64,000 nucleotides of DNA from Erinaceus europaeus (lineage: Eukaryota; Chordata; Mammalia; Eulipotyphla; Erinaceidae), in the NCBI RefSeq assembly GCF_950295315.1, contig NC_080171.1, positions 115,811,064 through 115,875,063 of the forward strand, given 5' to 3'. The translations under genes and the position numbers were made by a program. Of this stretch, positions 1 to 11,329 are shown piece by piece. The first letter of the stretch is position 1; every line of letters starts with the position of its first letter. The notes under the pieces were generated by a model. The model worked only from the letters and a program-made list of their open reading frames with translations. It did no database searches and had not been told where the DNA came from.

Positions 1-372
1 CACCCTCCCACTGGTAATGACTATAATTCTCACAAAGTCTTACAGACAGTTTCTGATTTCATTTCAGTAATGGAGTCCAGTCCTCTAGATTCCACAGAAG
101 AATGAGACCATCCAGGAGCTGTCTTGCACTTCTTTAATTATTTCACTTAGAATCACCTCCATTTCATCCACTGTGTCCCAAAGGATATAATATCACCTTT
201 TTTCTCACTGCAGAGTAGTTTTCCATGGACTATACAGTCCAAAACTTCTTTAACCAGTCATCTGTCAGTGGTCATTTAGGCTGCTTCCAGTCTGCGATTA
301 TCCCAGACTTCCGCATTTGTATCAGCTACGGCTTCTCAAGACATTATCTCCCTAAGGTTAACATTTAAAACC
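1..372 (-). mobile_element. Old LINE-1 3' end fragment, inverted
   Basis: Read on the minus strand this matches the end of mammalian L1 ORF2 and the start of its 3' UTR. The succession of 'cccaaaggata', 'ccatggactata' and 'cagtcatctgtcagtgg' on the plus strand parallels the better preserved inverted L1 fragment at 30545-31035. It is diverged, with no intact frame and no visible A-tail, and it continues beyond the window edge. Confidence 0.7.
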
Positions 373-507
373 CAAATAGCTACTGATACCTTAGTATGCT
401 AACTTAGCAAACAGCTAGCGATAGTTTGCTAAACCAACCTCTCCATTAGTTCTTTCACTCAACAACTCAATAAACAACCATTTAATGATGCCAGGTGAGC
501 ACAGTGG

Positions 508-585
508 TCTGTGCACCTACAGACCTGCTTCACTAAGGGGACCTCTTGCTGGTGGTGATGGGGGAGGGGGGTCTCGAACCAGTAT
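508..585 (-). mobile_element. SINE family A fragment
   Basis: A short diverged piece of the SINE body, recognised by the segment for 'acagacctgcttcac' and the box B side 'tctcgaaccagtatcctt'. It lies directly next to a second copy at 601-872, so this locus took two insertions. Confidence 0.55.
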
Positions 586-600
586 CCTTGGTGAATTTTT

Positions 601-872
601 CACCCCCTTTTTTTTTGTTAGCCTGGTTGTTTTACCATGGCTGTGGTTATTATTATCGTTGTTAGATAGGACAGAGAGAAATGGAGAGAGGAGGGCAAGA
701 CAGAAAGGGGGAGAGAAAGATAGACACCTACAGACCTGCTTCACCACCTGTGAAGCAACTCCCCTGCAGGTGAGGAGCCAGAGGCTTAAACCAGGATCCT
801 TCTGCCGGTTTTTGTGCTTTGCGCCATGTACGCTTAACCCACTGCGCTACCGCCCGAACCCACCCCTTGCTG
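601..872 (-). mobile_element. SINE family A (tRNA-derived)
   Basis: Full body in reverse orientation. A T-rich tail at the left is followed by the 'gataggacagagagaaatgg' segment, the 'cacctacagacctgcttcac' segment, and the tRNA-like head ending 'cttaacccactgcgctacc' at the right. Box B is mutated here (aggcttaaacc), so this is an older copy. Confidence 0.85.
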
Positions 873-2424
873 GATTTTTAAATTCTATAGTCACCTTGAA
901 ATCAAAACCCGTAATATCTCCTACCTCCTGGCACTGAAAAAGTTAGTCAAGTCCAAATTTAAAAGACTGGTGGGGATGGACATGTTCCTAATTATGACTG
1001 TAGAGGTCTTTGGTTTATCCTGGCCTTTCTTAAGCCTAGCACATCATCACTACACCTGTTGGTAATGAATATGCATTTGCTGATGGGAAATTTTCTAAGT
1101 GCTTTTAAATTAAAAATGCATCACAGACTTTCAGGAACCAAACTAACACAGGTTTTTATGAATCTCAAGATACAGATCTGACAACCCACCTGCAACACTA
1201 CTGAACCCTGAGGTTATTCCACATGAAGGTTCTCATTTCTACCTGGGACTGATAAAACTTGAGTGTGAACCAGCAGGCCCAACGAGTAAAACAGCAAAAT
1301 GGTGCGAAAGGAAAAGACAGCCCCGGCCAGCTCACTCCACAGTTCACTTCCTGAAGCCAATTTTCCAAGACACTGACCAAAATGAGGGCGTTCTATCACC
1401 ATGGATTAATTACATTTCTTTACAGAGACCTGCCCGTTGGAATACCTACCCCAGGCAACAGACAGCAGTGCAGTCACGCAGCAAAGGGCATCTGTGTTTT
1501 ATGGGACAGCGGGTATGCCAAAGGGAAGCCACTGACATCACCTCGGTGTGTGAGCACACATCAATAATAAATCACCCTTCCTTCTCCACATCAAGGAAGC
1601 ACTTCACAGAAACATGCCTACAGACTTCTGCGAGCGATTCAGATAAGCAGCATGGGGGAAGTCCACACATGTCCCAAAACTCAAAGAGATACAGAAGCTC
1701 ACCAAATGCATATCACCAAGTGCCAGGAAGCCCAAGTCCCTAGGGCACTGCCTGATCTCAATATGGGCAAAACCAGGCAGAATTCGAGGGCACTGATGGC
1801 ACAGACCACTTGAAATGCAGGCTGCCCACTCAGCGTCTTAGCTGACAACTCGTCAGAGAGTACTTTCTGGTTGACTTAGATGATACGGGTTATCTGAATG
1901 TATCATTGTTCATGCACTTTAATTAGCCTCTAAAAATACAGGGACCCAACCTTCATGCCAATCTCTGTTCACACATTGAATCCATTTTTAACAATGCATT
2001 TTTAATGTGCTCTTGAGTATCTACTTATACATCTGTCAGTGCCTGCCTTGTAATTCCAGGCAGAGACCCCGTCTGCAGACAAGATGCAGAGCAGCCACGG
2101 TGCTCTGAGTCCCGAGCCCCACTACACATCAGACACGTGTTTTGCATCCCTACTCCTTTAGTCCTCCCAGCTGACTGCAGGCAAGTAAAGGGCGTAGCTG
2201 GTGGGAAGGGGGTGGCAGAGCTGCAGACACCTCTGTCCTCTCTCCCCAAGCAGGAGGCCAGGAACTACAGTCTGGACCGGTGAGCTGGGAAGCACTGCCT
2301 CGCTTTGCTCTACTGAGGCAGAAACGATCACGCAGTCTGCTCTCGCTCCCTGTTTGCAGAAACCTTGATGTCCACACTGTTTAGGGACATAAGTGTCATA
2401 TCAATATACACAGAGAGTCAGGAG
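873..2424. other. Unique non-coding sequence
   Basis: About 1.5 kb of AT-balanced sequence with no recognisable repeat, exon or RNA gene. Short frames here lack splice or start context and look random. It would be intronic if the minus-strand gene suggested by the CpG island is real. Confidence 0.5.
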
Positions 2425-2545
2425 GGGCTTGAGGGACAGTTCTAATACCTTCCTGCCCGGGTTGACTTGGGCATGTCACTCAGTCTCTCTGGGTCTCAGT
2501 TTCCACATTTGGAAATCGAGGAGGATGATGATAACATCTGCATCA
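2425..2545 (+). mobile_element. MIR SINE fragment
   Basis: The phrase 'gacttgggcatgtcactcag' followed by 'ctctgggtctcagtttcc' is the conserved core of the pan-mammalian MIR element, followed by a diverged 'gatgatgataa' stretch. It is ancient, so the surrounding locus was already in place in the common mammalian ancestor. Confidence 0.75.
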
Positions 2546-3619
2546 TAAGCACTGATATGCATATTAGTTAGGATGAATACTATTTCCTGCTGGAATCAAG
2601 TCCACAAAAACTTCAGGCCCCCAAATTAACATCTCTTAAATCCAATGCGTGAATTAAAAAAGCAAAACTTCTCCCTCACTTGCCTGTTATGTTCTATCCC
2701 CCCCACCAGAAGGACGCAGTAATGGTGAGGGGCCAGGATGAAATCAGCCCTTCTGAGGATCTAGGACCAGCTGGCTGGCTGGAGAACATGGGGCTCTCCC
2801 AACCTAGGAACCTCAGCAATCAGGCTCTTTCCTACGTGCAGGAGGCGTGCTGCATGCTAGCTGCCCCCTGAAGTTGTCTCTCAACATCCTCCCTCTGTCA
2901 CACAGACCTCAGCACGGGTCCACTTCCAGGAATTGATCACTTCCCCTGCATGGAGAGTGCAGTGAGGTGAGCCGAGTGGCAGCTGTCGCCAAGAATCTCG
3001 TGTGCATGAGTGATGTCCCCCCACCCAAGCAATAAGGTCCCCAGGACATGATGACCCCTGGGCTTCTGCTTGTTTCTCAGAGTGCCCAGCACAAGTGCCA
3101 AGAAAACATATCACATGTGCTCTCCACATATACTTTAAACTGTAAAATGAATATTTCTACCTATTCATAAAGATAGAAAAACCTTAACAACTAGGTCAAT
3201 TCATTCGCTCTTCTAGAAGCTCACACTTGACATAAGAACATTCACACATGAGAAGTGGTGTGGGTGAGTGTGGAGGAGTGACCTAAGCTTTTGCTGGCAG
3301 CAATTCTAGGTGTGCGTCTATGTGATTATATTAGCCATAATGCACTCCATGTGGATCAATAAGTAATCTAAATTTCAAAGATTAGCTGGCAATTATAGTG
3401 ACAAAAAAGAAAGGCATAGGTACATATCAGAGAAAATCTGGCACCTTCACCATAACAGTAGTTTAACTTAAACTTAGCAACTAAATTTAGTAAGTGACAG
3501 GTAGGTGGGATTTGAGAGAGACCGGTGGAGGCTGACATAGTTCCAAGCACTGTCCTCACATCTTGTCTCCTTGTGTGTCCTCATTAGTTAAAATCCTCAC
3601 TCTACAGAAATAAAGTTTC
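2546..3619. other. Unique non-coding sequence
   Basis: About 1.1 kb with no recognisable repeat or gene. Short frames are not supported by splice-site context. Confidence 0.5.
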
Positions 3620-3757
3620 AGGAGTCGGGCAGTAACACAGCGGGTTAAGTGCACTTGGGGCAAAGCGCAAGGACCGGCGTAAGGATCCCAGTTTGAGCCC
3701 CTGGCTCCCCACCTGCAGCGGAGTCACTTCACAGGTGGTGAAGCAGGTCTGCAGGTG
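3620..3757 (+). mobile_element. SINE family A, head only
   Basis: The tRNA-like head starts 'ggagtcgggcagtaacacag', contains 'ggatcccagtttgagcccc' as box B, and runs through 'gaagcaggtctgcaggtgtc'. The normal pyrimidine and CAA tail is missing and replaced by a purine microsatellite, so the 3' half was lost or expanded into GGAA repeats. Confidence 0.85.
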
Positions 3758-3892
3758 TCAAAAAAGAAAGGAAAAAAAAGAAAGAGAGGAAGGAAGAAAA
3801 GAAAGGAAATGAAGGAAGGGAGGAAGAAAAGAAAAGAAAGGAAGGAAGGAAGGAAGGAAGGAAGGAAGGAAGGAAGGAAGGAAAGAAAGAAA
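3758..3892. repeat. Purine tract with (GGAA)n microsatellite
   Basis: An uninterrupted purine run with about eleven consecutive GGAA/GAAG units near 3836-3888. It sits between two SINE fragments, exactly where a SINE tail would be. Tandem GGAA can bind ETS-family factors, but nothing else here suggests function. Confidence 0.9.
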
Positions 3893-3980
3893 GTTTCAAT
3901 CCCCAGCACCACCATAAGCCAGAACTGAGTAATATCCTGGCCTTTCTCTCTCTCTGCATCTCTCACTAAAATAACTCTTT
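3893..3980 (+). mobile_element. SINE family C fragment
   Basis: Contains 'caatccccagcaccaccata' and 'agccagaactgag', followed by a pyrimidine stretch and an A-rich end. The same pattern recurs at 40976-41097 (plus) and 52305-52413 (minus), defining a third SINE family distinct from A and B. Confidence 0.7.
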
Positions 3981-4272
3981 TTTTTTTAAATAATCTTTTT
4001 TTTTTTTTAAGGAATATCCTTAGAAGTAAGGAGCCCAGGGTTAAGAGCTGGAAGTGGCAAGGGATGGGAACCGCTGTCAAGTGACCCAGAGCAAGTTAGC
4101 CTTATGCCTCCAGAAAGTTGAAGTATAAAGTGCTCTCAAAGAAAGCACGGCCTGGTCAGGAAATCTAGATCAGCTGGGGGTCAGACACAACAACTCCAAA
4201 TGCTGCCAGCACAAAAGACAGCTCAGAGACACTCCAGGGAAGCAGAAAGGAGGGAGTTGGGAACAAAGGCAC

Positions 4273-4315
<43 letters not shown>

Positions 4316-5309
4316 ACCAGGAGAGCCAAGCCTCATAGGCCAGCAGACAGATGCTACCGGCAAATAAGAGAGAAGGCAAAAGAGGCCGCTGGCACTGCTG
4401 CTCCAAGTAAATAAGATGATTATTAGAAGACAGAACTAATTTGGAGCTGGGGGGTGGGAGGGAAGCAGGCTCTAATTGTTTAACAGCTGAAATTAAGTTG
4501 TACAAGTGGGGTCAGAGCTGAGTGGAGAGCCAGTCAAAACTGTTAGACGAAACGAAAACAAACTACTTGGAAAATATTTTTGTTCGAGTTAACAAACAAT
4601 ACCTTCTGCACTTAGTTATTTTTTTCCACCTACTGTACAGATTACGTAGTATTCCACAGCTACCAAATTTTAAAAGGTAGAAGCTATCAATCTCTGTATG
4701 ATTATCCTGAAAAATCTATTTCTTAATGAAAATCATTAGTAGTAGCTTGAAGGTAGTTTTTCTATATTTGAGTAAAATCTATAGAGCTCTTTCTTGCCTT
4801 AACTTAATTAGATATTCCTAATCAACCAAACACAGCTCCAGGCCTGAAATCCACACACCAATAGGAACTAAGAACCCTCCTGAAGTATGTGCTAGAGATT
4901 TAACCCCTTCATAGTACAAGAAACATGAACTGATATTGAGGTTGCTTTAAAATTTCTTTCTCTTGGATAAAATTTGAAATGCCAGAATTCCAAACAAATT
5001 TGTTTCAGTGATCTTTCCGGGAGTTTTGTAAGTAATGGATTCTAGTAATCCAACCAATCTGAAGCATTTCTTTGGTTTAATAAACTCTGCTGAGACTCCT
5101 ATTTTCATTTTCCTAAGGCTGTCAGTCTTTCATTATTATTTTAGCATTATGTGTATTTTTATAGCTGTCTTTAAGTCCTTTCTGGAAGGAAGCAGAGTGT
5201 ATGTGATATAAGGAACAGAATGAAACGGGTGCAGAAAGAGCTATGATTCCAAGACCGCTACAAGGCATATTCTCTACTCTAACCTACTCTCAAATATGAT
5301 CAAACCAGA
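3981..5309. other. Unique sequence with an (AG)n run
   Basis: Mostly unique AT-rich sequence. It includes an (AG)n dinucleotide run at about 4279-4314. No exon, RNA gene or young repeat is visible. Confidence 0.5.
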
Positions 5310-6090
5310 CCACAGGGCCTGGCCCTATCCCCACACAGAGGATGACAAGCTACAGGAGCCATTCCTTGTTGATTTGTGTACCCCTTTGCTCTGGACGTCC
5401 GCTCTCTTCTCCGCGGTGCAGCCCGACACCAGACCACCGCAACAACAATTCCTGATGCCATGGTAAGGTTGTCCAGTCTCCTGCAGGTGGCAGAAGGTAT
5501 GGATAGAATAGTCTTCCACTTGACCAGAAGTCTAACCTACTCTGCCCTTTATGGTTCCATCAGCCTCTACAAGATGTAAACCCTACAGCATTTCTTTTCA
5601 ATCACAATAATACAAAGGAATGTTAGGTGGTGGGATATTCTTTTCTCAATAGGCCTGAAGACTTAACTGAACTTAGGGAATAGTTGTTCTCATAACCTCG
5701 AACCTTTTTACTGTTCCAGTAAAAGCCACTATGATGTTAGATATACTTACTACTCTCCCATGAAACCAGTATCCAGAAGGTCCCACCATATAGTGAACAG
5801 ACAATGGGAAAACACATTTTACATTTGAAGGGTGGAAACTTCACAGCACCAATGGGAGAAGGGTGGGAGGGGGTGCCAAGGATCAGATGATGCCACCTGC
5901 ATTAATTGGCCAATCGGTCAGTTAGGGGTATGAGGATAAAGGCTGGTTGGCCAACAAGGTCCACAAAGAGCAACCTTTGGCAAGAAGTACCTGGAGTCTA
6001 AATTCACCTATGCCTCCCTTGGCTCAAGTCTGTCACTCGGCTGTCACCGAGGTCTGACCACACTGCCACTGATGTAGTCAGAGTTTTCTG
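5310..6090 (+). other. Possible degraded LTR or unclassified repeat
   Basis: The block looks different from its neighbours. A 67-codon frame at 5376-5579 sits in locally CpG-containing sequence, and further on there are a CCAAT box ('ggccaatcgg' near 5910) and a TATA-like 'aggataaagg' near 5931-5941. That order resembles an LTR promoter, but I see no terminal TG...CA ends, no second copy in the window and no retroviral coding sequence. It could equally be ordinary unique DNA or a decayed processed gene. Confidence 0.2.
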
Positions 6091-6316
6091 TCTCTCTCTA
6101 GGCAAGAGCGCTGTCCCACGCAGTTCTCAAAGTAGTAAAATGTTCTCTTCCAGAGTGATGGTGTGCCTTAGGGGTGCGGAAGAATCTCTCACAGACCACC
6201 CTGAGGACTGTTCTCAATGAACTGGTGAGAGCATAAACACAGTGGAAAACTGCACAGTAAGCCCTACAGGGGCCGAATGTTATACATCTCTGGATCTTCA
6301 TAAGCCAGGACCATGG

Positions 6317-6398
6317 GGTGTGTGTGTGTGTGTGTGTGTGTGTCCGTGTGTGTGTGTGTCCGTGTGTGTGTGTGTCCCCGTGTGTGTGTGTGTGTCCC
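6317..6398. repeat. (TG)n microsatellite, interrupted
   Basis: A TG run broken three times by CC (tgtccgtg), giving four blocks. The regular interruptions suggest that an interrupted unit has itself been duplicated. The frames across it (Cys-Val on plus, Thr-His on minus) are artefacts of the repeat. Confidence 0.95.
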
Positions 6399-6544
6399 AA
6401 TAGGATGCAAATAAAGAAGTGGGGACTAAGTCTGCCTAAAGCCAAGTCATCTTTTCTTTGGTGTGTATGGGGGGTGGTGGTGAGAAGGGAGAAAGAAACG
6501 CAGTCAACTAGACCACAATATTTCGATGCTATTGTGTCTCCTCT

Positions 6545-6660
6545 ACCCATTCTCCCAGCAGTCACAGCACCAGGCCCTGTGCTGGGCACTTTGACTATAA
6601 CAGCCCCTCATGGCTCCAAGTTCACTGTCTGTGGGAAGACAGATACAAGCACAACTAGGA
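6545..6660 (-). mobile_element. MIR/L2-like fragment
   Basis: The phrase 'accaggccctgtgctgggca' followed by 'ctttgactataacagcccct' resembles the reverse complement of the MIR/L2 segment that reads gtgccaggcactg...ctttacatataacagcc. It is diverged and short. Confidence 0.4.
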
Positions 6661-7655
6661 AACAATGGCACAAGCACACACAACCACAGCAACCAAGGCA
6701 TACACAGGCATGTGCACACAGACATGCACACATGTATACAAACTCATGCACACACTAGAGCAAGGGAAGACACACAGTGACTAAACTCTACAGAACCACA
6801 GGGGGGAAAGGGGCAGCATCAACCCAGGTTGACAGACCTGGGTGAGCTTCAGGGGGAAAGAGAAGTAGCCTCTCTCAGTCCAAGAACCCACAGGAAGGTC
6901 AAGAACATGGCAAGTGAGAGCTCCAGGAGGGCAGGGGCATGTGAAGAAGCAAAGACCAGGCCGCTGAGTCTGCAGCTCCTAACACCTGCTGGATCAAGAG
7001 CTGCGTTTCCAGTGAGCTGGACCACAGGAGGCCAGGCACCCAGGCTGCCCCATTTGTAAATGAACCTTTGACTCCGAAACATTCTGACTCTGCATGTCTG
7101 CTGTTTCCTTCACTGAAATGGGCCTGGGTTGGGTCTTTTTAAACACACGTCTATTTAACTATTGAGCAATGGCTTTCGGAGACAAGGACAAAATATTGAC
7201 ATACTTTGGAACTCCCTTCATTGGTCAAATGGCATAGCATCACCATACTGGCATGGGAAGAGGGTGCAGTGCCAACCACCGCAAACATAAACACTACCAC
7301 TCCAGAACCGGCCAAGGCCAGTCCTGGGACACAGAGCAGAGGCTTTTCTATATACTAAGGGCTCCCAGTGATGCCCCATGAATGGCACACCACGCAGCAC
7401 GTCTGGAAGCCTGCCAGCCATGATGCTGGCTCCACTCCCCCCCCCACCCCCGGCCACCGGGAAGAGGCAGGCACCCCCACCCTGTCCCCACACCATGCTG
7501 CTCCAGTTCAGGATTTAAAGGGTAAAAAGAATGCAGGGTGAAAAGAGAGCACAGCCTTTCTGAGACTATTTAAAGTCCTTCCCCTGGATGGATGGTCAGA
7601 GTAAAGCCCCCTTGGGATACCCACAACTTTCCATTTGCTCTAAGACTATACAATC
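6661..7655. other. Unique non-coding sequence
   Basis: Unique sequence that opens with a short CA-rich run (6670-6755). There is a C-rich run at about 7435-7450. No gene features are recognised. Confidence 0.5.
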
Positions 7656-7790
7656 ACTAATACCTGTAATTCATCCTAACTAATCAAAATTCATACTAGT
7701 TAATTCACCAGCTAATTAGAATTTAAAAGGGCGCTATTGCCATTCAGGCCAGCTCATTTAGGGGCTATTGAAATCCTTGTACAAGCCTTA
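7656..7790. promoter_or_regulatory. Candidate non-coding element rich in homeodomain motifs
   Basis: An AT-rich island in unique sequence with a dense set of TAAT/ATTA cores, including the palindrome CTAATTAG at 7712-7719 and a TTAATT core just before it. This density resembles vertebrate conserved enhancers, but conservation cannot be tested from one sequence and AT-rich DNA produces such cores easily. Confidence 0.25.
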
Positions 7791-8334
7791 GGTGAAAAGG
7801 GAGAGCTGAGTCTGTTTAAACTTCTAAGTGGTCCCCCTCAATACCCTTTGTTCCCTCAAATCCCTTAGCCCAGGAGGCTAATCTCATTGGATTAGCTGCA
7901 TTAACATTTCCAGCATCCTCTCCCCACTCTTCCACCAGGCACCCCCAGCAGCAAGTCGGGTCCATGGATAGAAGCATCAGTCACAGCCTGAGGAGGGTGG
8001 GGGCAGCAGGTGGAGGCGCTGACCCGTGTGATGTATCCACGAAGTCCCCGTGAAGCAGTCTGACAATCACCCAGTTTCATACGCATACCTTCCAACAGTC
8101 CAAACGCAGGCACAGGCACTCAGCACACGGCACCTGCTGTGGATGGGCCCCACCCTGGCACCCTCTCACTGAGGATCTCCCAGGTCCTAAAAGGCAGCAG
8201 ACACCCACCTCAGGTGATGGGCCTGCATCATGCTATCTGTCAGGCATGTAGAAGACTCCCCTCCTGCAGCATCTCTCTTGCTCACCATATTCTCTTTGAT
8301 TTTTTTTTTATCTTTCCAATTAGAAATTTATTTT

Positions 8335-9007
8335 TTCAGACAATCCCACCAATGTGTCCTGGAGCCCTACCTCCCCAGATCCCTGCCCCACTAGGGAAAG
8401 AGAGAGGCAGGCTGGGAATATGGATCGACCTGCCAACGTCCATGTTCAGTGGAGAAACAATTACAGAAGCCAGACCTCCCACCTTCTGCATCCCACAATG
8501 ACTTTAGGTCCATGCTCCCAAAGGGGTAAAGAACAGGGAAGCTTCCACTGGAGGGGATGGGATACAGAACTCTGGTGGTGGGAATTGTGTGGATTTTTTT
8601 TTTTCCTCCTCCAGGGTTATTGCTGGGCTTGGTGCCTGCACCATGAATCCACCGCTCCTGGAGGCCATTTTTTTTCCCCCTTTTGTTGCCCTTGTTGTAG
8701 CTTCGTTGTGGCTATTATTATTGCCCTTGTTGACGCAATTCGTTGTTGGATAGGACAGAGAGAAATGGAGAGAGGAGGGGAAGACAGAGAGGAAGAGAGA
8801 AAGATAGACACCTGCAGACCTGCTTCACCGCCTGTGAAGCGACTCCCCTGCAGGTGGGGAGCCGGGGCTCGAACCGGGATCCTTACGCCGGTCCCTGCGC
8901 TTTTCGCCACATGCGCTTAACCCACTGCGCCACCGCCCGACCCCCAATTGTGTGGAATTTTACCCCTCTTGTTGATCATTATTAAATCAATAAAAAAATA
9001 AAGAACT
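8335..9007 (+). mobile_element. Retroposon copy E1 nested in E2
   Basis: Plus-strand copy of the non-coding retroposon, starting near 'caatcccaccaatgtgtcct' and ending 'aaatcaataaaaaaataaag'. Flanking repeats 'aaatttatttt' at 8324-8334 and 9008-9018 are the likely target-site duplication in the tail of E2. E1 is of the short subtype and is itself interrupted by a SINE at 8596-8945. Confidence 0.75.
8596..8945 (-). mobile_element. SINE family A with 3' extension, inserted in E1
   Basis: Complete reverse-oriented copy with the extended 3' end ('cctccagggttattgctggg'), 'gataggacagagagaaatgg', and tRNA-like head with near-consensus box B. A duplicated 'aattgtgtgga' flanks it (8582-8592 and 8946-8956), proving insertion into the older retroposon. 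Confidence 0.95.
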
Positions 9008-9722
9008 AAATTTATTTTATTTTTTATCACTAGCAAGTCAGTATTAATTTACAAAATTACATGTCAACACGGGTATAATTCCACACTGTTCCCACTGCCA
9101 AGAGTTCTGAATCCCTGATCCCTCCACTGCAGCCCATAACAGTTCTCCCAAGGCTGCAGACATGTATCTACAGCTCTCTGCCTACATTTGTGCATAATTG
9201 CCCCCTATTCCTTGGAGGTCCACTCTTCTCTTCCCCTCCAAGTCACACATAACCCTATTACTTCATCCAAATATCTCTCCCCTTTTTTTGTCCTCTCTGG
9301 AACCTGATGGAACTAGAGTTCAGAGCCCTTTTATCCTTCTATCCTTTTATCTTTTTCCTCCTATCACTTCTCCTCCACTGAGAGTCTGGATCGGAGTCGT
9401 TTTTTGGAGTGCAGAAGGTAGGAGTTCTGGCTTCTGTTAACTGCCTCTCCGATGGACATGGGCATTGACAGGTGGATCCATACCCCCAGCCTGTTTCTGT
9501 CTTTCCCTAGTGGGGTAGGGCTCTGGGGAGGTGGGGTTCCAGGACACACTGGTGAAATTATCTTCCCAGAGAAGTCAAGATGGAATCATGGTAGCGTCTG
9601 CATCTTATTGTCTGGCAGGGCAAAAAGGTTCACCATATTCTCTTAACTAACCAACATCTCTCTAAAATCAGCCACCTTAATAGAGAAACTTGGCGTATAA
9701 GAAAAGGATATAGAAGTCTCCC

Positions 9723-9856
9723 TTGACCTAGTGGGGGTTAAATTTATGTGGAAATTTATGTGGAGAGCAGAGAAATGCCATGCATGTAGAAACTATTTAC
9801 TGTTAGGCATGTAAAAGTATTTACTGTCGAATGTAAAACATTAATCCCCCAATAAA

Positions 9857-9892
<36 letters not shown>
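9723..9892 (+). mobile_element. LINE-1 3' end with A-tail
   Basis: Matches the L1 3' terminus seen at 35960-36079: 'tagtgggggtt', 'actgtcgaatgtaaaacatt' and 'aatcccccaataaagaaat', then a long A-run. The AATAAA signal directly precedes the tail. This is a severely 5'-truncated insertion. Confidence 0.9.
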
Positions 9893-9895
<3 letters not shown>

Positions 9896-9964
9896 TCCTT
9901 TAGTGTGCGAAAATCAACAACCCAAATACAGAAAGTCATTTAAAGGAACGTTAAATACCATCCA

Positions 9965-10097
9965 TGAGGACTCAGGTTTGAGCCCCTGTCCCCACCTGCA
10001 GGGAGGAGCTTCGTGAACAGTGGCTACAGGTGTCTCTCTTTTCCTCTCCCTCTCTCTCCACTCTTTTACCCTACTTCTTGGTCTCTTATAGTTAAAA
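9965..10097 (+). mobile_element. SINE family B, 5'-truncated
   Basis: Starts inside the head at 'aggtttgagcccctg' (box B) and continues with 'ccccacctgcaggg' and a pyrimidine-rich body to an A-run. The A box is missing. Confidence 0.75.
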
Positions 10098-10108
10098 AAA
10101 AAATGGGG

Positions 10109-10415
10109 GGACAGGTGGTAGCACAGCAGGTTAAGCGCACATAGCAGTGAAGCACAAGAATTGGCACAAGGATTCTGGTTGGAGCTCCTGGACCCCCACC
10201 TGTAGAGGGGTAGCTTCATAAGCCATGAAGCAGGTCTGCAGGTATCTATCTTTCTCTCCCCTCTCTGTCTTCCCCTCCTCTCTTAATTTCTCTCTGTCTT
10301 ATCCATCAACAATGGGGGGGAAAAAAAAAGATGGACTCCAGGAGCAGTGGATTCGTAATACAGGCACCGAGTCCCAGCAGTAACCCTGGAGACCAAAAAA
10401 AAAAAAAAAAAGGCC
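10109..10415 (+). mobile_element. SINE family A with 3' extension
   Basis: Contains 'ggtggtagcacagcaggtta' as the A box region, a mutated box B (ggttggagctcc), the 'gaagcaggtctgcaggtatc' segment, and the 'ccaggagcagtggattcg' extension before an A-tail. Divergence shows it is an older copy. Confidence 0.85.
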
Positions 10416-10984
10416 ACCAGAAGTGGTGAATTCATCGTTTAAGGGCATTTAGAAAACATGAAAGCTGCGGCACTTACACAGTCCCAAAATGGGTCTCACA
10501 GAGCACAAGGACCACCAACTGGAGGGGACACATAAAGGGTCTGAGTCCTCTGAGAGCAAAGAAAAGGGGGCCACTTGTTCCACAACTATCCACAGTCAGT
10601 GCTTAAGAGTTCCGCCTCTGGTTTCTCTCGTGGATAATAACAAAGAAAAGTCTCAAGTGTTCCAGTGTTTAAATAGCAAGGTAAGTGGATGACCCCACAG
10701 CTCAGGGAAGCAGTGTTCTGGGCATTGTGATTAAGTCTGCATGCAGCTCCCAGAAGTTCCTGGGGCTTGGGGGTGAATTTTCAGTCCCCTGTTCAGTGGA
10801 GAAGCGTGGACTGGGAACAGCTTCACTCTGCTGTCCATTCCCTCCACAATTAGCCTCAGAGTTGTGGGAAGGCGACTCAAGAGCTAAGAGAAAAGGAGAC
10901 ATCAGATTCAAGGTGGATGTTCATTTTGAAGACAAGATCTTAACAAGCTCTTACCCCAAACATGTTGCTAAAATTCTCTAGGCC
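10416..10984. other. Unique non-coding sequence
   Basis: Nothing recognisable. A 98-codon frame at 10685-10981 has no splice or promoter context and I consider it random. Confidence 0.45.
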
Positions 10985-11110
10985 TCTCTTCCCTCACCTT
11001 TAAAAGGAGAATTATCATAACTGCACAATCCCACAAATAATTTAAATAATTCAAGTAAAGTAATCCATAGAAAGTGCTAGAAAGCAATGCTGGCATAAAG
11101 AGAGTTCTCC
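10985..11110 (+). mobile_element. Possible MIR fragment, strongly diverged
   Basis: The segment 'ttccctcacctttaaaagg' followed by 'agaattatcataactgc' could derive from the MIR region reading tttcctcatctgtaaaatggg...ataataatagt. The match is weak and only the order of words supports it. Confidence 0.3.
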
Positions 11111-11329
11111 ATAGGGAAACTGAGGCCAGGGGTTGTGAGTGACCATGTAGCCTGAAGGCTAGTCAAGCAATGGTGTCCACTGAAGAAATGAATCTTGAGT
11201 AGCTGGAAGAGAAAATACTTGGGGACAAACCTATGAGCAAGAATTCATGTTTTAACTGATCAAGTCTCCAGAATCTCAAGTGCTTTTATATATGCTTATT
11301 CTTTTAAAAAAAATTTTATTTGCAAAAAG

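Larger units (their letters stand above)
8283..9644 (-). mobile_element. Retroposon copy E2 with its target-site duplication
   Basis: The 14 bp 'caccatattctctt' occurs at 8283-8296 and again at 9631-9644. Between them lies a minus-strand copy of the window's non-coding retroposon: T-rich 3' end at the left, 5' end at the right (9007-9630). Its tail region is split by the plus-strand copy E1 (8335-9007). The E2 body includes the longer internal segment also present at 18430-19090 and 32150-32830. Confidence 0.8.

Noticed and set aside
3836..3888. (GGAA)n as an ETS-driven enhancer
   Set aside because: Length and binding potential are suggestive, but the repeat occupies the tail position of a SINE and nothing else indicates regulation.
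5376..5579. 67-codon frame with a donor-like 'atggtaagg' inside
   Set aside because: No matching acceptor or neighbouring exon was found. It was kept only as part of an uncertain repeat-like block.
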